A stretch of 64,000 nucleotides of DNA from an uncultured bacterium. GTDB lineage: Bacteria > Cyanobacteriota > Vampirovibrionia > Gastranaerophilales > Gastranaerophilaceae. Numbering within the stretch: the first letter of the stretch is position 1; every line of letters begins with the position of its first letter. The translations under genes and the position numbers were made by a program. Under the pieces are notes generated by a model. That model ran no database searches. It was not told the origin of the DNA and saw nothing but the letters and a program-made list of their open reading frames with translations. The stretch spans positions 27,163-91,162 of the forward strand of contig CASGCE010000008.1 of the NCBI GenBank assembly GCA_949299935.1, in the 5' to 3' direction. This document shows, piece after piece, positions 20,377 to 28,529 of this stretch.

Positions 20377-20404
20377 ATCATATTACATCAATATTTTTAG
20401 TCAA
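20377..20404 (-). promoter_or_regulatory. likely rpoB-rpoC1-rpoC2 promoter
   Basis: Read leftward: TTGACT (20404-20399), a 16-bp spacer and TATGAT (20382-20377). This predicts a leader of roughly 155 nt before rpoB. Confidence 0.5.
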
Positions 20405-20598
20405 GAAATCTTAAACCTATTTTTTATTGTTTGTTAATTTTTTGTTACATTGATTTTCTTATGTCTTGAAAGCCGCATTATATCTGTATTTGGCTGTCAA
20501 GATATAAATCTTATATATCCATTTGCGGCTATTTTGCATTCCCGGCTTTAACTTTTGCCCTGTTGGTTTTACTCTCTTTTGTTTAACTGTATAAATCC

Positions 20599-20627
20599 TT
20601 GCAAATCTTGAGAATTTTTGTTAGTAT
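20599..20627 (+). promoter_or_regulatory. promoter of a leaderless gene
   Basis: TTGCAA, a 17-bp spacer and TAGTAT, followed seven bases later by the ATG at 20635, which begins a good signal peptide. No Shine-Dalgarno site precedes that ATG. Confidence 0.45.
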
Positions 20628-20634
20628 GTTTAAT

Positions 20635-21237
20635 ATGAAAAGAATATTCTGTTTAGTGGCTTTATTATTTTTCGGATTGACGGTTAATGCCGAGGGTATT
20701 ACTCTGACGGGTGAGGCTCGCTTTGACTGGGTTGATATGACTCAGATTCAGCGCGATTCGACAATTGAATATTATCACAATATCCTTTTTGGCGATAACA
20801 GTGTTAATAATTATTCGAAAGATCAATTCACGGAACAATTCAAGCCGTTTAAAAAAGACCAAAATTACAAGGAACATTATATGCTTGCAAAAGAAGATGT
20901 TAAGGAAACTGCTGAGGCTAATATTTGTTCCTTTTACTACAAGAAAAATATACTCATTATTTACGCACTTCAATACAAAGATAATCCTCGTAATGTCTTT
21001 TATTATGACCCTTACGGACATTTACGCTACGTGGACGTTATTTCTGAAAATTATCCTGATTTTCCTTATGACTCAAAGCAGTACAAAGCCGATGGGAAAC
21101 TTGTAAGTGCCATATATTTTGTGTCAAAGGATATGCAATATATGTACGAACCTGACGGTAAATTTAAGGGTTTGTGGTACAAGGAAAAAATGTATGACAG
21201 AAACGGTAAACAAAAAGTTGTAAGAACTAATTGGTAA
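20635..21237 (+). CDS. hypothetical secreted protein, 200 aa
   Basis: An exported protein of unknown function. The start at MKRIFCLVALLFFGLTVNA gives a clean signal peptide with a VNA cleavage site; an in-frame ATG nine bases upstream lies within the -10 region of the predicted promoter, so it is less likely. The mature part is rich in Tyr, Asp and Lys and contains repeated beta-hairpin-like segments of the form YDPYGHLRYV, YEPDGKFKGLWY and YDRNGKQKVV, which resemble short Y-D/E-x-x-G repeats. A strong terminator follows. No family recognised. Confidence 0.65.
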   Translation: MKRIFCLVALLFFGLTVNAEGITLTGEARFDWVDMTQIQRDSTIEYYHNILFGDNSVNNYSKDQFTEQFKPFKKDQNYKEHYMLAKEDVKETAEANICSFYYKKNILIIYALQYKDNPRNVFYYDPYGHLRYVDVISENYPDFPYDSKQYKADGKLVSAIYFVSKDMQYMYEPDGKFKGLWYKEKMYDRNGKQKVVRTNW

Positions 21238-21244
21238 TTTTAAA

Positions 21245-21270
21245 GGCGGATTTGACATCCGCCCTTGTTT
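21245..21270 (+). terminator. terminator between convergent genes
   Basis: GGCGGAT-TTGAC-ATCCGCC, a 7-bp GC-rich stem followed by a T-rich tail. It lies 7 bases after the stop codon of the secreted-protein gene and just before the end of the convergent small gene. Its arm resembles that of the terminator at 34399-34430. Confidence 0.8.
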
Positions 21271-21272
21271 TG

Positions 21273-21566
21273 TTATTTACCTGTTTTTTTATCAAACTTG
21301 TGAGGTGCTTTGTGCTCTACCGGAGGAACTGCTTCCCCATCAAAATCAATATGATGTCTGTAGCGGTCACATCCGCATTCGTGATGATACGGCGGAGGAT
21401 ACATACCCGGATTTGGTACAGGTGGTTTTTCTATTGCATGAAACAGGCACAATGCAAAAAATACTCCGAAAAATGAACCGCAAGTTACGATTAAAAATTT
21501 CCTGAAACTTTTTGACATGCATATGCATTCACATTGCTTGTCTTCAAATTTTTTTTCTTCTGTCAT
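21273..21566 (-). CDS. small Cys/His-rich single-pass membrane protein, 97 aa
   Basis: Unrecognised. An N-terminal Cys cluster (CECICMSKS) is followed by one hydrophobic helix (about residues 24-45), a proline-rich hinge, a His/Cys-rich stretch (HHECGCDRYRHH) and a basic tail. The pattern suggests metal binding or disulfides on one or both sides of the membrane. AAGGAG precedes the ATG. It lies downstream of the M16 protease on the same strand with a 171-bp gap that holds nothing recognisable. Confidence 0.6.
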   Translation of the reverse strand: MTEEKKFEDKQCECICMSKSFRKFLIVTCGSFFGVFFALCLFHAIEKPPVPNPGMYPPPYHHECGCDRYRHHIDFDGEAVPPVEHKAPHKFDKKTGK

Positions 21567-21737
21567 AATCTTTTCTCCTTTTTTTACATACTAACCCATA
21601 TAGTATCTCTAGTTATTATAATTTATTATAACTGTTTTTTGCAAAAATTGTTCATTTGTTAAGAAGAAATAATAAATTTTGTTTAAATTTTTTTATTCAT
21701 TCTCGAATATTGAGTGAAAATTGTTAATTGTTTCCAA

Positions 21738-24314
21738 TTAGTTTTTAACAATTGACAGGATATAATTATCGTTAAAATATTTGTTAGCTGTTTCTGTTAT
21801 ATCGGATTCTGTTACACTGTTTATAAGTTTTGCATATTTATTTTTAAAATCATAGCCCCGTTTCGAAACCTCAAACCATCCTGAAGTCGTGGCTTTTTCA
21901 AGGTTTGTTTCCTGTGCTATGACAAACTGTCCGATTAGCTTGTCTTTGGCGTTTTGAAGCTCTTTTGTTCCTACGTATTCGGTTTTCAGTCTGTTAATTT
22001 CTTCAAATAATTTAGTTTTTGCGCGTTCAAGGGTTTTAGGGTTTGTACCTATGTATACTACAAAGTTTCCCTTTAGCATGCCGGGGCTGTAATTTGAGCC
22101 CAATTGGTAGGCAAGACCCTCTTGATCCCTAAGATTTTTGAATAAGCGCGAACTCATGCCGGAACCGAGCATTGAATTTATTACCTGAAGCGTGGCATAG
22201 TCTTTCAAATCCTGTAAACCTGATGTTTGCCAGCCCAAAAATATCCATGCAGTTTCGCTGTTTTTGTCAGTTTGTATTGATATTTTCGGCTTTTGGTTAT
22301 TTGCAATGGTATACTTGTTATAGTCAAAAGCTTCAGCCGATTTGTTCTGAAATATTTTTGTAAGTGCATTGATTGTTTTTTCTTTGTCGGGGTTACCGTT
22401 TATTGATATCACTGTGTTTTCGGGGGCAAATAAACCGCCGTAAAATTTCTGAATATCCGATTGTTCAATTTGCGGTAATGTTTTTTCCAAAATTTTTGTG
22501 GAATTTGAGTATACGCTTCCCTGATAGATTAATGTGTTGTATTCTTCAAGCGCTTTTTGTAAAGGCAGGTCACGATTTTTGCGAATAGAATTAATTTTTT
22601 CCGAACGTATTTTTTCGATTTCGTAGTCGTCAAGTATCGCATTATTTACTAGTTCATCCAGAAGTTCAAGCGTTTTTTCGTATTCGTTTTTGGTTGTTAA
22701 TATATTTATCGAAAACGCATCGGCTTTAGAATCAGGTACGATTTTTATCCCGTTATCCTCCATTATTTGTGCAAACTCAGTTGAAGAATATTTCTTGGTA
22801 CCTTTCAACATCACTGCTGCGGTAATTTTTCCTGTGCCCGGTATTGCCTCTGTAAATTCTCCGCCTTTTGAAAAGATGCTTATGGCTATAATATCGTTTG
22901 CCGTATTCGGCGTTAAAAGAAGTGTTGCACCGTTTGCAAGTTTGTATTTTTGTGTACCTGAGCTTTCACTTATTAGTGTTGATTTTGTGTTCAATGTTTT
23001 TCTGTCAGAAATCTTTATCTCCTTTGTGTTTTCCGGTAAAATTATTGATACGGCGCTTTTTTCAACACCTAGGTATTTATTTGCAACTCGTTTTACCTCT
23101 TGCGGCGTTACTTTTTTTATGTTTGAAATGTATTCTTCGTAAAATTTTGTCCCTCCGGTTGTCACAACAGTATAACCAAGTTCCTGTGCGATGTTTGTTA
23201 TTGATTCTCTTGCATAGTATGTATCCCGTTCTATCATATTTTGCGCCAGTCGGACCTGTTCTGATGTAACCCCGTTTTTCTTTATTTGCGCAATTTCATC
23301 AAAAATGTTTTTTTCCAGCTTTTCGGCATTTTCAGGTATAAAGTTCGCTGAAATGGCAAAAAGGCCGTCCTCTTTGAAAGTGTTATTGGTAGCACTTATA
23401 CTGAATGCAAGTTGCTTTTTATCTTTTATGGTCTGGTAAAGTATGGAAGACCTACCCTCGCCTAATATTGCCGCAAGTACATCAAGAGCGTACGAATCTT
23501 TGTTTGTTGTGTCGCTGCCGCGAAAGCCTATTAGCATATATCCCGATTGGGTGGGTATATATTCCGTTTTTCTCAACTGCGAAGTTATAGGTTTTTCTTT
23601 CGGATAATTATGCTTAGGTACTTTTTTGTATTCGGTTGAAAACTCAGATTTGACTTTTGTCAATACTTCCGGTGTTTTTACGTCCCCCACTATTATTGTA
23701 ACCATGTTTGACGGTGCGTAGTATTTGTTGAAATAATTCAGAACCTCTTCGCGCGTAATAGTTTCGATAATGTTGTTTTCACCTATTACTTTGCGTTTAT
23801 AGGGATGAACTTTATACATCATTTTTACCAGATTGTCATATACCTTTGTCGTCGGAGAATTTATGTCTTTACTGATTTCCTCCAGAACAACTTTTCTCTC
23901 CTTTTCCATTTCTTTTCTCGGAATGAGCGGATTTTGAAGCATATCGGCATGCATGTTTAGTGCCAAATCAAAATCTTTTGAGGGTATGGTTATGTGATAA
24001 TGTGTAAAATCTTTGCTTGTGGCTGCATTGTTTACTGCGCCCTTTGCTTCAAGTATGCGATCAAATTCCCCCGGTTCGTGGTTTGTTGTCCCTTTAAAAA
24101 ATAAATGCTCTAAAAAATGTGATACGCCGTTATTCTCGTCTGTTTCGTTTATTGAACCTGTTTTTACCCATGTATCTATTGTTACTATTGGATTTGTGTG
24201 TACTTCTTCTATTATAACAGTTTGACCGTTGTCAAGTTTGTATACATTAAACTCGGCCGCTGAAGCATATCCGCATAGTATTGTCAAACACAATAAAATA
24301 ATTACGTTTCTCAT
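21738..24314 (-). CDS. M16 family zinc metalloprotease, two-domain, exported
   Basis: An 858-residue pitrilysin-type protease with a signal peptide (residues 1-19, ending ASA), so periplasmic. The inverted zinc motif HFLEH is at 66-70, with the downstream Glu in VLEEISKDIN. A second M16 repeat covers about residues 440-858 and has no HxxEH, as usual for the inactive half of PqqL-like fused enzymes; its SRLFKNLRDQEGLAYQ motif matches the glycine/arginine signature of the family. Substrates are probably oligopeptides. No pqq genes are nearby. Confidence 0.9.
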   Translation of the reverse strand: MRNVIILLCLTILCGYASAAEFNVYKLDNGQTVIIEEVHTNPIVTIDTWVKTGSINETDENNGVSHFLEHLFFKGTTNHEPGEFDRILEAKGAVNNAATSKDFTHYHITIPSKDFDLALNMHADMLQNPLIPRKEMEKERKVVLEEISKDINSPTTKVYDNLVKMMYKVHPYKRKVIGENNIIETITREEVLNYFNKYYAPSNMVTIIVGDVKTPEVLTKVKSEFSTEYKKVPKHNYPKEKPITSQLRKTEYIPTQSGYMLIGFRGSDTTNKDSYALDVLAAILGEGRSSILYQTIKDKKQLAFSISATNNTFKEDGLFAISANFIPENAEKLEKNIFDEIAQIKKNGVTSEQVRLAQNMIERDTYYARESITNIAQELGYTVVTTGGTKFYEEYISNIKKVTPQEVKRVANKYLGVEKSAVSIILPENTKEIKISDRKTLNTKSTLISESSGTQKYKLANGATLLLTPNTANDIIAISIFSKGGEFTEAIPGTGKITAAVMLKGTKKYSSTEFAQIMEDNGIKIVPDSKADAFSINILTTKNEYEKTLELLDELVNNAILDDYEIEKIRSEKINSIRKNRDLPLQKALEEYNTLIYQGSVYSNSTKILEKTLPQIEQSDIQKFYGGLFAPENTVISINGNPDKEKTINALTKIFQNKSAEAFDYNKYTIANNQKPKISIQTDKNSETAWIFLGWQTSGLQDLKDYATLQVINSMLGSGMSSRLFKNLRDQEGLAYQLGSNYSPGMLKGNFVVYIGTNPKTLERAKTKLFEEINRLKTEYVGTKELQNAKDKLIGQFVIAQETNLEKATTSGWFEVSKRGYDFKNKYAKLINSVTESDITETANKYFNDNYILSIVKN

Positions 24315-24373
24315 ATTATCCCCTTCTACTTAAATATTACTATAAAATTTTTAATAGAAAAGTAGTTATAAGG

Positions 24374-24658
24374 TTATTTTTTGAAAACCATGTGTTTGAC
24401 TGTTTTGTACACACCTATACCTGCAACTGCCAAAAGTGTGCACCAAACACCTACCGGTGTTTTTTTTCTGTCGGCTCTTTTTTCCTTTTTTTGTTTTACG
24501 AAAATATCTTGTGATATTTGATTAAAATTTTTTGTTGCTTTATAGTGTGAATATATCTCCGGCTCCGGATGATAATCCGGTGCTTGCACTTCACCAAGAA
24601 CATATGGCGGATTTTTCATCGGCAAGTTTGCCGCATTTTCCTTCACTACTGTTTCCAT
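24374..24658 (-). CDS. hypothetical protein with C-terminal membrane helix, 94 aa
   Basis: No family recognised. The first 55 residues are polar and proline-containing; a Lys/Arg-rich segment (KQKKEKRADRKK) precedes a hydrophobic helix (about 71-85) and a basic end, so it looks like a tail-anchored protein. It is co-directional with the M16 protease, 59 bp upstream of it. No clear Shine-Dalgarno sequence is seen, so the start is tentative. Confidence 0.5.
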   Translation of the reverse strand: METVVKENAANLPMKNPPYVLGEVQAPDYHPEPEIYSHYKATKNFNQISQDIFVKQKKEKRADRKKTPVGVWCTLLAVAGIGVYKTVKHMVFKK

Positions 24659-24733
24659 AGTTTTATTAAAACAATAAACATAAAAAAATTGCCTTTTGTT
24701 TGTATTTATATTAAGATTTTATTGGCTTTTCAT

Positions 24734-24762
24734 TTGACTTATTGTTTAATGGAGTATAAAAT
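24734..24762 (+). promoter_or_regulatory. promoter of the perR-rubredoxin-rubrerythrin cluster
   Basis: TTGACT, a 17-bp spacer and TAAAAT. The start of transcription would fall inside the PerR-box-like element that follows directly. Confidence 0.65.
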
Positions 24763-24776
24763 AAGAATAATTATCA
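24762..24776 (+). promoter_or_regulatory. PerR-box-like operator
   Basis: TAAGAATAATTATCA is a 7-1-7 element matching the Bacillus-type PerR consensus TTANAATNATTNTAA at all but two of the specified positions. It covers the end of the -10 box and the predicted start point, in front of the regulator's own gene, so self-repression is the natural reading. Confidence 0.6.
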
Positions 24777-24792
24777 ATTTGAGGTTTAAAAC

Positions 24793-25167
24793 ATGAATTA
24801 TTCGAAACAAAGAGAAGTTGTATTAAATTCGTTAAAAGAAAACGTAATACATCCTACTGCAGAGAATTTGTATTCTATAATTCAGATTGAATATCCCGAA
24901 GTCAGTAAAGCTACTTTATACAGGAATTTGAGTCAACTTGCAAAAGCGGGTTTAATAAGAAAAATTGACGGACTTGACTCATCAGCGCATTTTGACCATA
25001 ATACAAAGTTACACTATCATTTTATTTGTGAAAAATGTGGTAAAGTGTTTGATATAAGTACTGATGTTGCTCAGAATATTGTAAAAAAAGCTGAGCAGGA
25101 AACGGGTTTTAAAATTACGAGTCACGAAATAGTATTCAAAGGCTTGTGTAAAGACTGTAAAAATTAA
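24793..25167 (+). CDS. perR: peroxide-responsive repressor PerR (Fur family)
   Basis: A 124-aa Fur-family repressor. The winged-helix half contains [12 protein letters not shown]. All five residues that bind regulatory metal in B. subtilis PerR appear to be conserved: His20, Asp68, His74, His76 and Asp87; Fur proteins usually have Glu at the last of these. Structural zinc cysteines are at 79/82 and 119/122. These points favour PerR over Fur or Zur. GAGG precedes the ATG. It heads a cluster of peroxide and oxygen defence genes, with a matching operator in its own promoter. Confidence 0.88.
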   Translation: MNYSKQREVVLNSLKENVIHPTAENLYSIIQIEYPEVSKATLYRNLSQLAKAGLIRKIDGLDSSAHFDHNTKLHYHFICEKCGKVFDISTDVAQNIVKKAEQETGFKITSHEIVFKGLCKDCKN

Positions 25168-25180
25168 AAGGAGAGAAATT

Positions 25181-25327
25181 ATGGAAAAGTATTTGTGTAC
25201 AGTGTGCGGTTATGTTTATGATCCGGCTGAAAATGGTGATATACCGTTTAAGAAGCTTGAAGATGATTGGACTTGCCCTTTATGCGCCATGCCTAAAGAG
25301 ATGTTTGAAGTATTAGTTGAAGAATAG
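25181..25327 (+). CDS. rubredoxin
   Basis: A 48-residue iron protein that passes single electrons. The Fe(Cys)4 site is CTVC at 6-9 and CPLC at 32-35, with the conserved YVYDP and DDWTCP segments; it is a few residues shorter than the usual 52-54. AGGAG lies eight bases before the ATG. It sits 13 bp after perR and 11 bp before the first rubrerythrin, so it is the probable electron donor to the rubrerythrins and to the flavodiiron protein. Confidence 0.96.
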   Translation: MEKYLCTVCGYVYDPAENGDIPFKKLEDDWTCPLCAMPKEMFEVLVEE

Positions 25328-25338
25328 GGGTATGTTAT

Positions 25339-25878
25339 ATGGAATTAAAAGGTACCAAAACGGAAAAGAATCTTATGACAGCGTTTGCCGGCGAATCGGA
25401 GGCAAGAAATAAATATACTTACTATGCTTCACAAGCGAAAAAAGATGGTTTTGTGCAAATAAGTCGAATTTTTGAGGAAACCGCAAATAACGAAAAAGAA
25501 CATGCAAAGTTGTGGTTCAAATATCTTCACGAAGGCAAAGTTCCCGAAACCATCAAGGCGCTTGAAGACGCAGCAAATGGTGAACATTACGAATGGACTC
25601 AGATGTATGCGCAGTTTGCACAGGAGGCTAAAGAAGAAGGTTTTAGTGAGCTTGGAATACTTTTTGAAATGGTTGCCAAAATTGAAAAAGAGCACGAAGC
25701 CCGTTACAGAAAGCTGTTGGAAAATATCAAAAATAATACGGTATTCAGCAAACCTTCATCAGTTACATGGGAGTGTGGGAATTGCGGACACGTTTTAGAA
25801 GGTGAAGTTGCACCTGAGATTTGTCCGGTTTGTAAGCATCCCAAATCCTACTTTTTTGTGAAGGCAAAAAACTACTAG
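25339..25878 (+). CDS. rbr: rubrerythrin, copy 1
   Basis: Reduces hydrogen peroxide to water with electrons from rubredoxin. The diiron four-helix bundle contains GES (Glu19), NEKEH (Glu52, His55) and IEKEH, and the C-terminal rubredoxin-like domain contains CGNC and CPVC. The segment EWTQMY has Gln88 where D. vulgaris rubrerythrin has Glu97, the ligand that exchanges with His56 on redox change. At 179 aa the length is normal. It is followed by a second copy after 8 bp. Confidence 0.95.
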   Translation: MELKGTKTEKNLMTAFAGESEARNKYTYYASQAKKDGFVQISRIFEETANNEKEHAKLWFKYLHEGKVPETIKALEDAANGEHYEWTQMYAQFAQEAKEEGFSELGILFEMVAKIEKEHEARYRKLLENIKNNTVFSKPSSVTWECGNCGHVLEGEVAPEICPVCKHPKSYFFVKAKNY

Positions 25879-25886
25879 GAGATAAG

Positions 25887-26423
25887 ATGTCGGTTAAAGG
25901 AACAAGAACAGAACAAAATCTTATTGAAGCTTTTGAAGACGAAGCTTTGGCCAGATGTAAGTATTCAATATATGCGAATGCGGCTCGGGCAGAGGGTTTT
26001 GAAACTGCTGCCCGAGTTTTGGATGATTTTGCAAATAACGAAAATGAACATGCCAAATTGTGGTTAAGACTTGTTAATGATGGTAAGCTGCCGTCTACAG
26101 AATTTAATTTGAAAAATGCTCTGGAATTTGAAAAAAAACAGTGGACCGATAAATATTTACAATACGCTGAAGATGCTCGTCAGGATAATTTTGAGCATAT
26201 AGCCGGACTTTTCGAAAAGGTAGCCGATATCGAAAAACATCATGCTGAAGTTATGGAACGACTTTTGCTGATGTTGAATGAATCTGAAGTTTTGCCTGAT
26301 GCAAACGGGAATTTTAGCTATATGTGTTCTGAGTGCGGTTGCATTATTGAGCAAAAAGAAAGGCCGGATTATTGCCCTTTGTGTAATGAACCTACCGTGT
26401 TTTTCTTTAAAATAAAAAGATAG
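25887..26423 (+). CDS. rubrerythrin, copy 2 (divergent)
   Basis: A second rubrerythrin of 178 aa, clearly diverged from copy 1. The rubredoxin-like domain is intact (CSEC, CPLC). In the diiron domain Glu19, Glu52/His55 and the last ExxH pair remain, but the segment matching D. vulgaris E94-x-x-E97 reads QWTDKY, so one ligand is Gln and the other Asp. It may have altered activity or a different oxidant. It is probably co-transcribed with copy 1. Confidence 0.92.
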   Translation: MSVKGTRTEQNLIEAFEDEALARCKYSIYANAARAEGFETAARVLDDFANNENEHAKLWLRLVNDGKLPSTEFNLKNALEFEKKQWTDKYLQYAEDARQDNFEHIAGLFEKVADIEKHHAEVMERLLLMLNESEVLPDANGNFSYMCSECGCIIEQKERPDYCPLCNEPTVFFFKIKR

Positions 26424-26435
26424 CCAAAATGGGTT

Positions 26436-26464
26436 TTGTACAAAATGACAAAATGTTATATAAA
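26436..26464 (+). promoter_or_regulatory. promoter of the flavodiiron protein gene
   Basis: TTGTAC, a 17-bp spacer and TATAAA, in the 62-bp gap after the second rubrerythrin. It would allow separate transcription. No close PerR-box match was seen here. Confidence 0.5.
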
Positions 26465-26485
26465 TAGTTTTGAGAAGGAGCGATA

Positions 26486-27655
26486 ATGAAATTTCGTGAG
26501 ATTAAAAATAATGTATTTTACTGTGGTTTGAACGATAAGGAAAGAAAAATTTTCGATGAACTTATTCCGTTGGAGCAGGGGACAAGCTATAATTCTTATC
26601 TTGTGAACGGTTCTGAAAAAGTTGCAATTATTGACACAATGTACCCTCCAAAGGCTGATGAATATTTTAAAAATCTTGATGAAAATAAAGTTACAAAAGT
26701 TGATTATATTATTCTCAATCATGGAGAACAGGATCATACCGGTGTTTTGCCTGAATTAATCAAAAGACATCCTGACGCTGTTGTCGTTACAAACCAGTTT
26801 TGTAAAAATAACATAATGGAAATGCTTTTTATTCCTGAGGATAGAATTAAGGTTGTAAGAAATGATGAAAAGCTTTCATTAGGTGACAAAACTCTAAAAT
26901 TTATAATAGCACCCGGTGTGCACTGGCCTGATACCATGTTTACACATATCGTGGAAGATAATTTGCTCTGTACGTGTGACTTTTTAGGTGCGCATTATAC
27001 TTTCGATGATATTTTTGCCGATGACAGTGAAAATCTTGCGCACTGTGCTAAGCGTTATTATGCTGAAATTATGATGCCGTTCAGAAAAATGTGTCAAAAA
27101 TACGTAAAGCAGATTAAAGAGCTTAAACCGGAGATGATTTTACCGAGTCACGGACCGATTTATAAAAATCCTGAATTTATTTTGAATTTATACGAAGATT
27201 GGTCGGCTGATAATGCTAAAAATCTTGTTTTGCTGCCGTATGTTTCCATGTATGGCAGTGTGGCAGAAATGGTTAACTATCTGTCGGACAAGCTTAATGA
27301 TGCAGGTATCCAAACCATTAAACACGATATTGTATCTGATGATCTTGGAGATTTAGCCGTGGCATTGGTGGATGCTAAAACGATAGTTTTCGGAGTGTCA
27401 ATGGTTTTATGCTCTCCGCATCCGGCGGCTGCAAATGCCGCATACCTTGTTAATATCCTTAACCCTAAAACTGAATATATTTCAATAATCGGTTCATACG
27501 GCTGGGGCGGCGATTTGGTCGGTAAGTTGACTTGTATTATGTCTAACCTTAAAGCGGAACTTATTGAACCAATATTGGTTAAAGGCAGGGCTAAAACCGA
27601 TACCTTTCAAAAGCTTGATGAGATGGCAAAAGCCATTATTGAAAAACATAGTTAA
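26486..27655 (+). CDS. flavodiiron protein (FprA type A)
   Basis: A cytoplasmic O2 (or NO) reductase with a beta-lactamase-like diiron domain and an FMN-binding flavodoxin domain. The iron ligands are intact: His79-x-Glu81-x-Asp83-His84 in HGEQDH, then the His in PGVHWPD, the Asp in TCDFLGAH and the His in LPSHGPIY. The flavodoxin domain starts near residue 250 with VSMYGSVAEMV. At 389 aa it is class A, without extra domains, so it needs an external rubredoxin, which is encoded upstream. AGAAGGAG precedes the ATG. Confidence 0.94.
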   Translation: MKFREIKNNVFYCGLNDKERKIFDELIPLEQGTSYNSYLVNGSEKVAIIDTMYPPKADEYFKNLDENKVTKVDYIILNHGEQDHTGVLPELIKRHPDAVVVTNQFCKNNIMEMLFIPEDRIKVVRNDEKLSLGDKTLKFIIAPGVHWPDTMFTHIVEDNLLCTCDFLGAHYTFDDIFADDSENLAHCAKRYYAEIMMPFRKMCQKYVKQIKELKPEMILPSHGPIYKNPEFILNLYEDWSADNAKNLVLLPYVSMYGSVAEMVNYLSDKLNDAGIQTIKHDIVSDDLGDLAVALVDAKTIVFGVSMVLCSPHPAAANAAYLVNILNPKTEYISIIGSYGWGGDLVGKLTCIMSNLKAELIEPILVKGRAKTDTFQKLDEMAKAIIEKHS

Positions 27656-27722
27656 AATTTCTTAATACAATTATCAAAAAAGTTCTTTTTGTGTTTTATA
27701 AATACGGGAAGGACTTTTTGAT

Positions 27723-28529
27723 ATGAACGTAAACAAAATAACTATTTATAACAATAAACTGAGCTGTCAAAAGCCGTCAGAAAATAAGGCTGCGGATTTA
27801 TCACAAGTACCTGTTTACGGTCTGCAAAAATCCGTATATAATGCTGGCGGTACAGGTATTTATTTCGGGTGTTTGGCTAGCGGTGCCGATAGCATTGAAA
27901 ATGAATGTATTGAAATTTTACGTGCTGCAAGAAACGGTGTTAAAAGACGATTTGCTGAAGATGATATTACAGATATTTTAAGAAGATTAAAAGTGGTCAA
28001 ACAACCTGCAGATAAAAAAAATATATTAATGGAGGCACTCGAACTTAATGAAGAATATACCGGATTGACACCTTCATCTGAGATTTTTAAGAATATTATA
28101 AGTCTGACAGCACCAAGACAAGAACAGGAGAGATTTGCCATACTTGAATTTGCTGCAAATGAACTACAAAACGCCACTAAACCGCTTGAAACTTTTTATA
28201 AACTTCCGATTGACAAACAAGATAATCTTACTCAACTCCTTGTGAAGATTGATGATTTAAATTATCAAAATATGTTCAAAGATAATGAAGCTCGTGAAAG
28301 TATTGTAAAATCTTTATATAACACTTTCAAAGTGCCTCTCTATGCACACAAAGATGTTGCCAAAATGGATGTTTCACTTGTCCACGGGTATAAAGACAAA
28401 AATCTTCAAATATTGGATGCAGATATGGATTTTTATGAAAAACAAGACTGTTACGCAAACGAAGTTGCCAAATCTAAGGTAATTTCTGTTGTAGAAAGTA
28501 TTATAAATTATTTTGTGGAAAATGTATAA
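27723..28529 (+). CDS. hypothetical protein, 268 aa
   Basis: No family recognised. The N-terminal 50 residues are polar and end in GTGIYFGCLASG, which again has the I-x-F-G pattern seen in other unknown proteins of this lineage. Residues 60-260 look wholly alpha-helical, with amphipathic repeats and no membrane segment or signal peptide. GGAAGGAC lies upstream of the ATG. It is convergent with the glycosyltransferase, whose stop follows directly with no spacer. Confidence 0.6.
   Translation: MNVNKITIYNNKLSCQKPSENKAADLSQVPVYGLQKSVYNAGGTGIYFGCLASGADSIENECIEILRAARNGVKRRFAEDDITDILRRLKVVKQPADKKNILMEALELNEEYTGLTPSSEIFKNIISLTAPRQEQERFAILEFAANELQNATKPLETFYKLPIDKQDNLTQLLVKIDDLNYQNMFKDNEARESIVKSLYNTFKVPLYAHKDVAKMDVSLVHGYKDKNLQILDADMDFYEKQDCYANEVAKSKVISVVESIINYFVENV

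Larger units (their letters stand above)
20215..20634. other. long divergent intergenic region upstream of rpoB
   Basis: No gene is supported in these 420 bp. It holds the rpoB leader with an 8-bp-stem hairpin (20288-20306), a GGGTT/AACCC inverted pair near 20330-20351, a likely rpoB promoter (20377-20404), a widely spaced inverted repeat AGCCGCA (20471-20477) / TGCGGCT (20524-20530), and on the other strand the promoter of the gene that begins at 20635. Confidence 0.6.

Noticed and set aside
20477..20500. Perfect TTGACA and TATAAT on the rpoB strand
   Set aside because: Only 12 bp separate them, too short for a normal promoter; the pair at 20377-20404 fits better.
25887..26423. Second rubrerythrin as a pseudogene
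   Set aside because: The frame is full length, both Cys pairs and several iron ligands remain, and it has a ribosome site; only two ligand positions are changed.
27660..27720. Terminator after the flavodiiron gene
   Set aside because: Only an A/T-only pairing is possible, which is expected by chance in this sequence.
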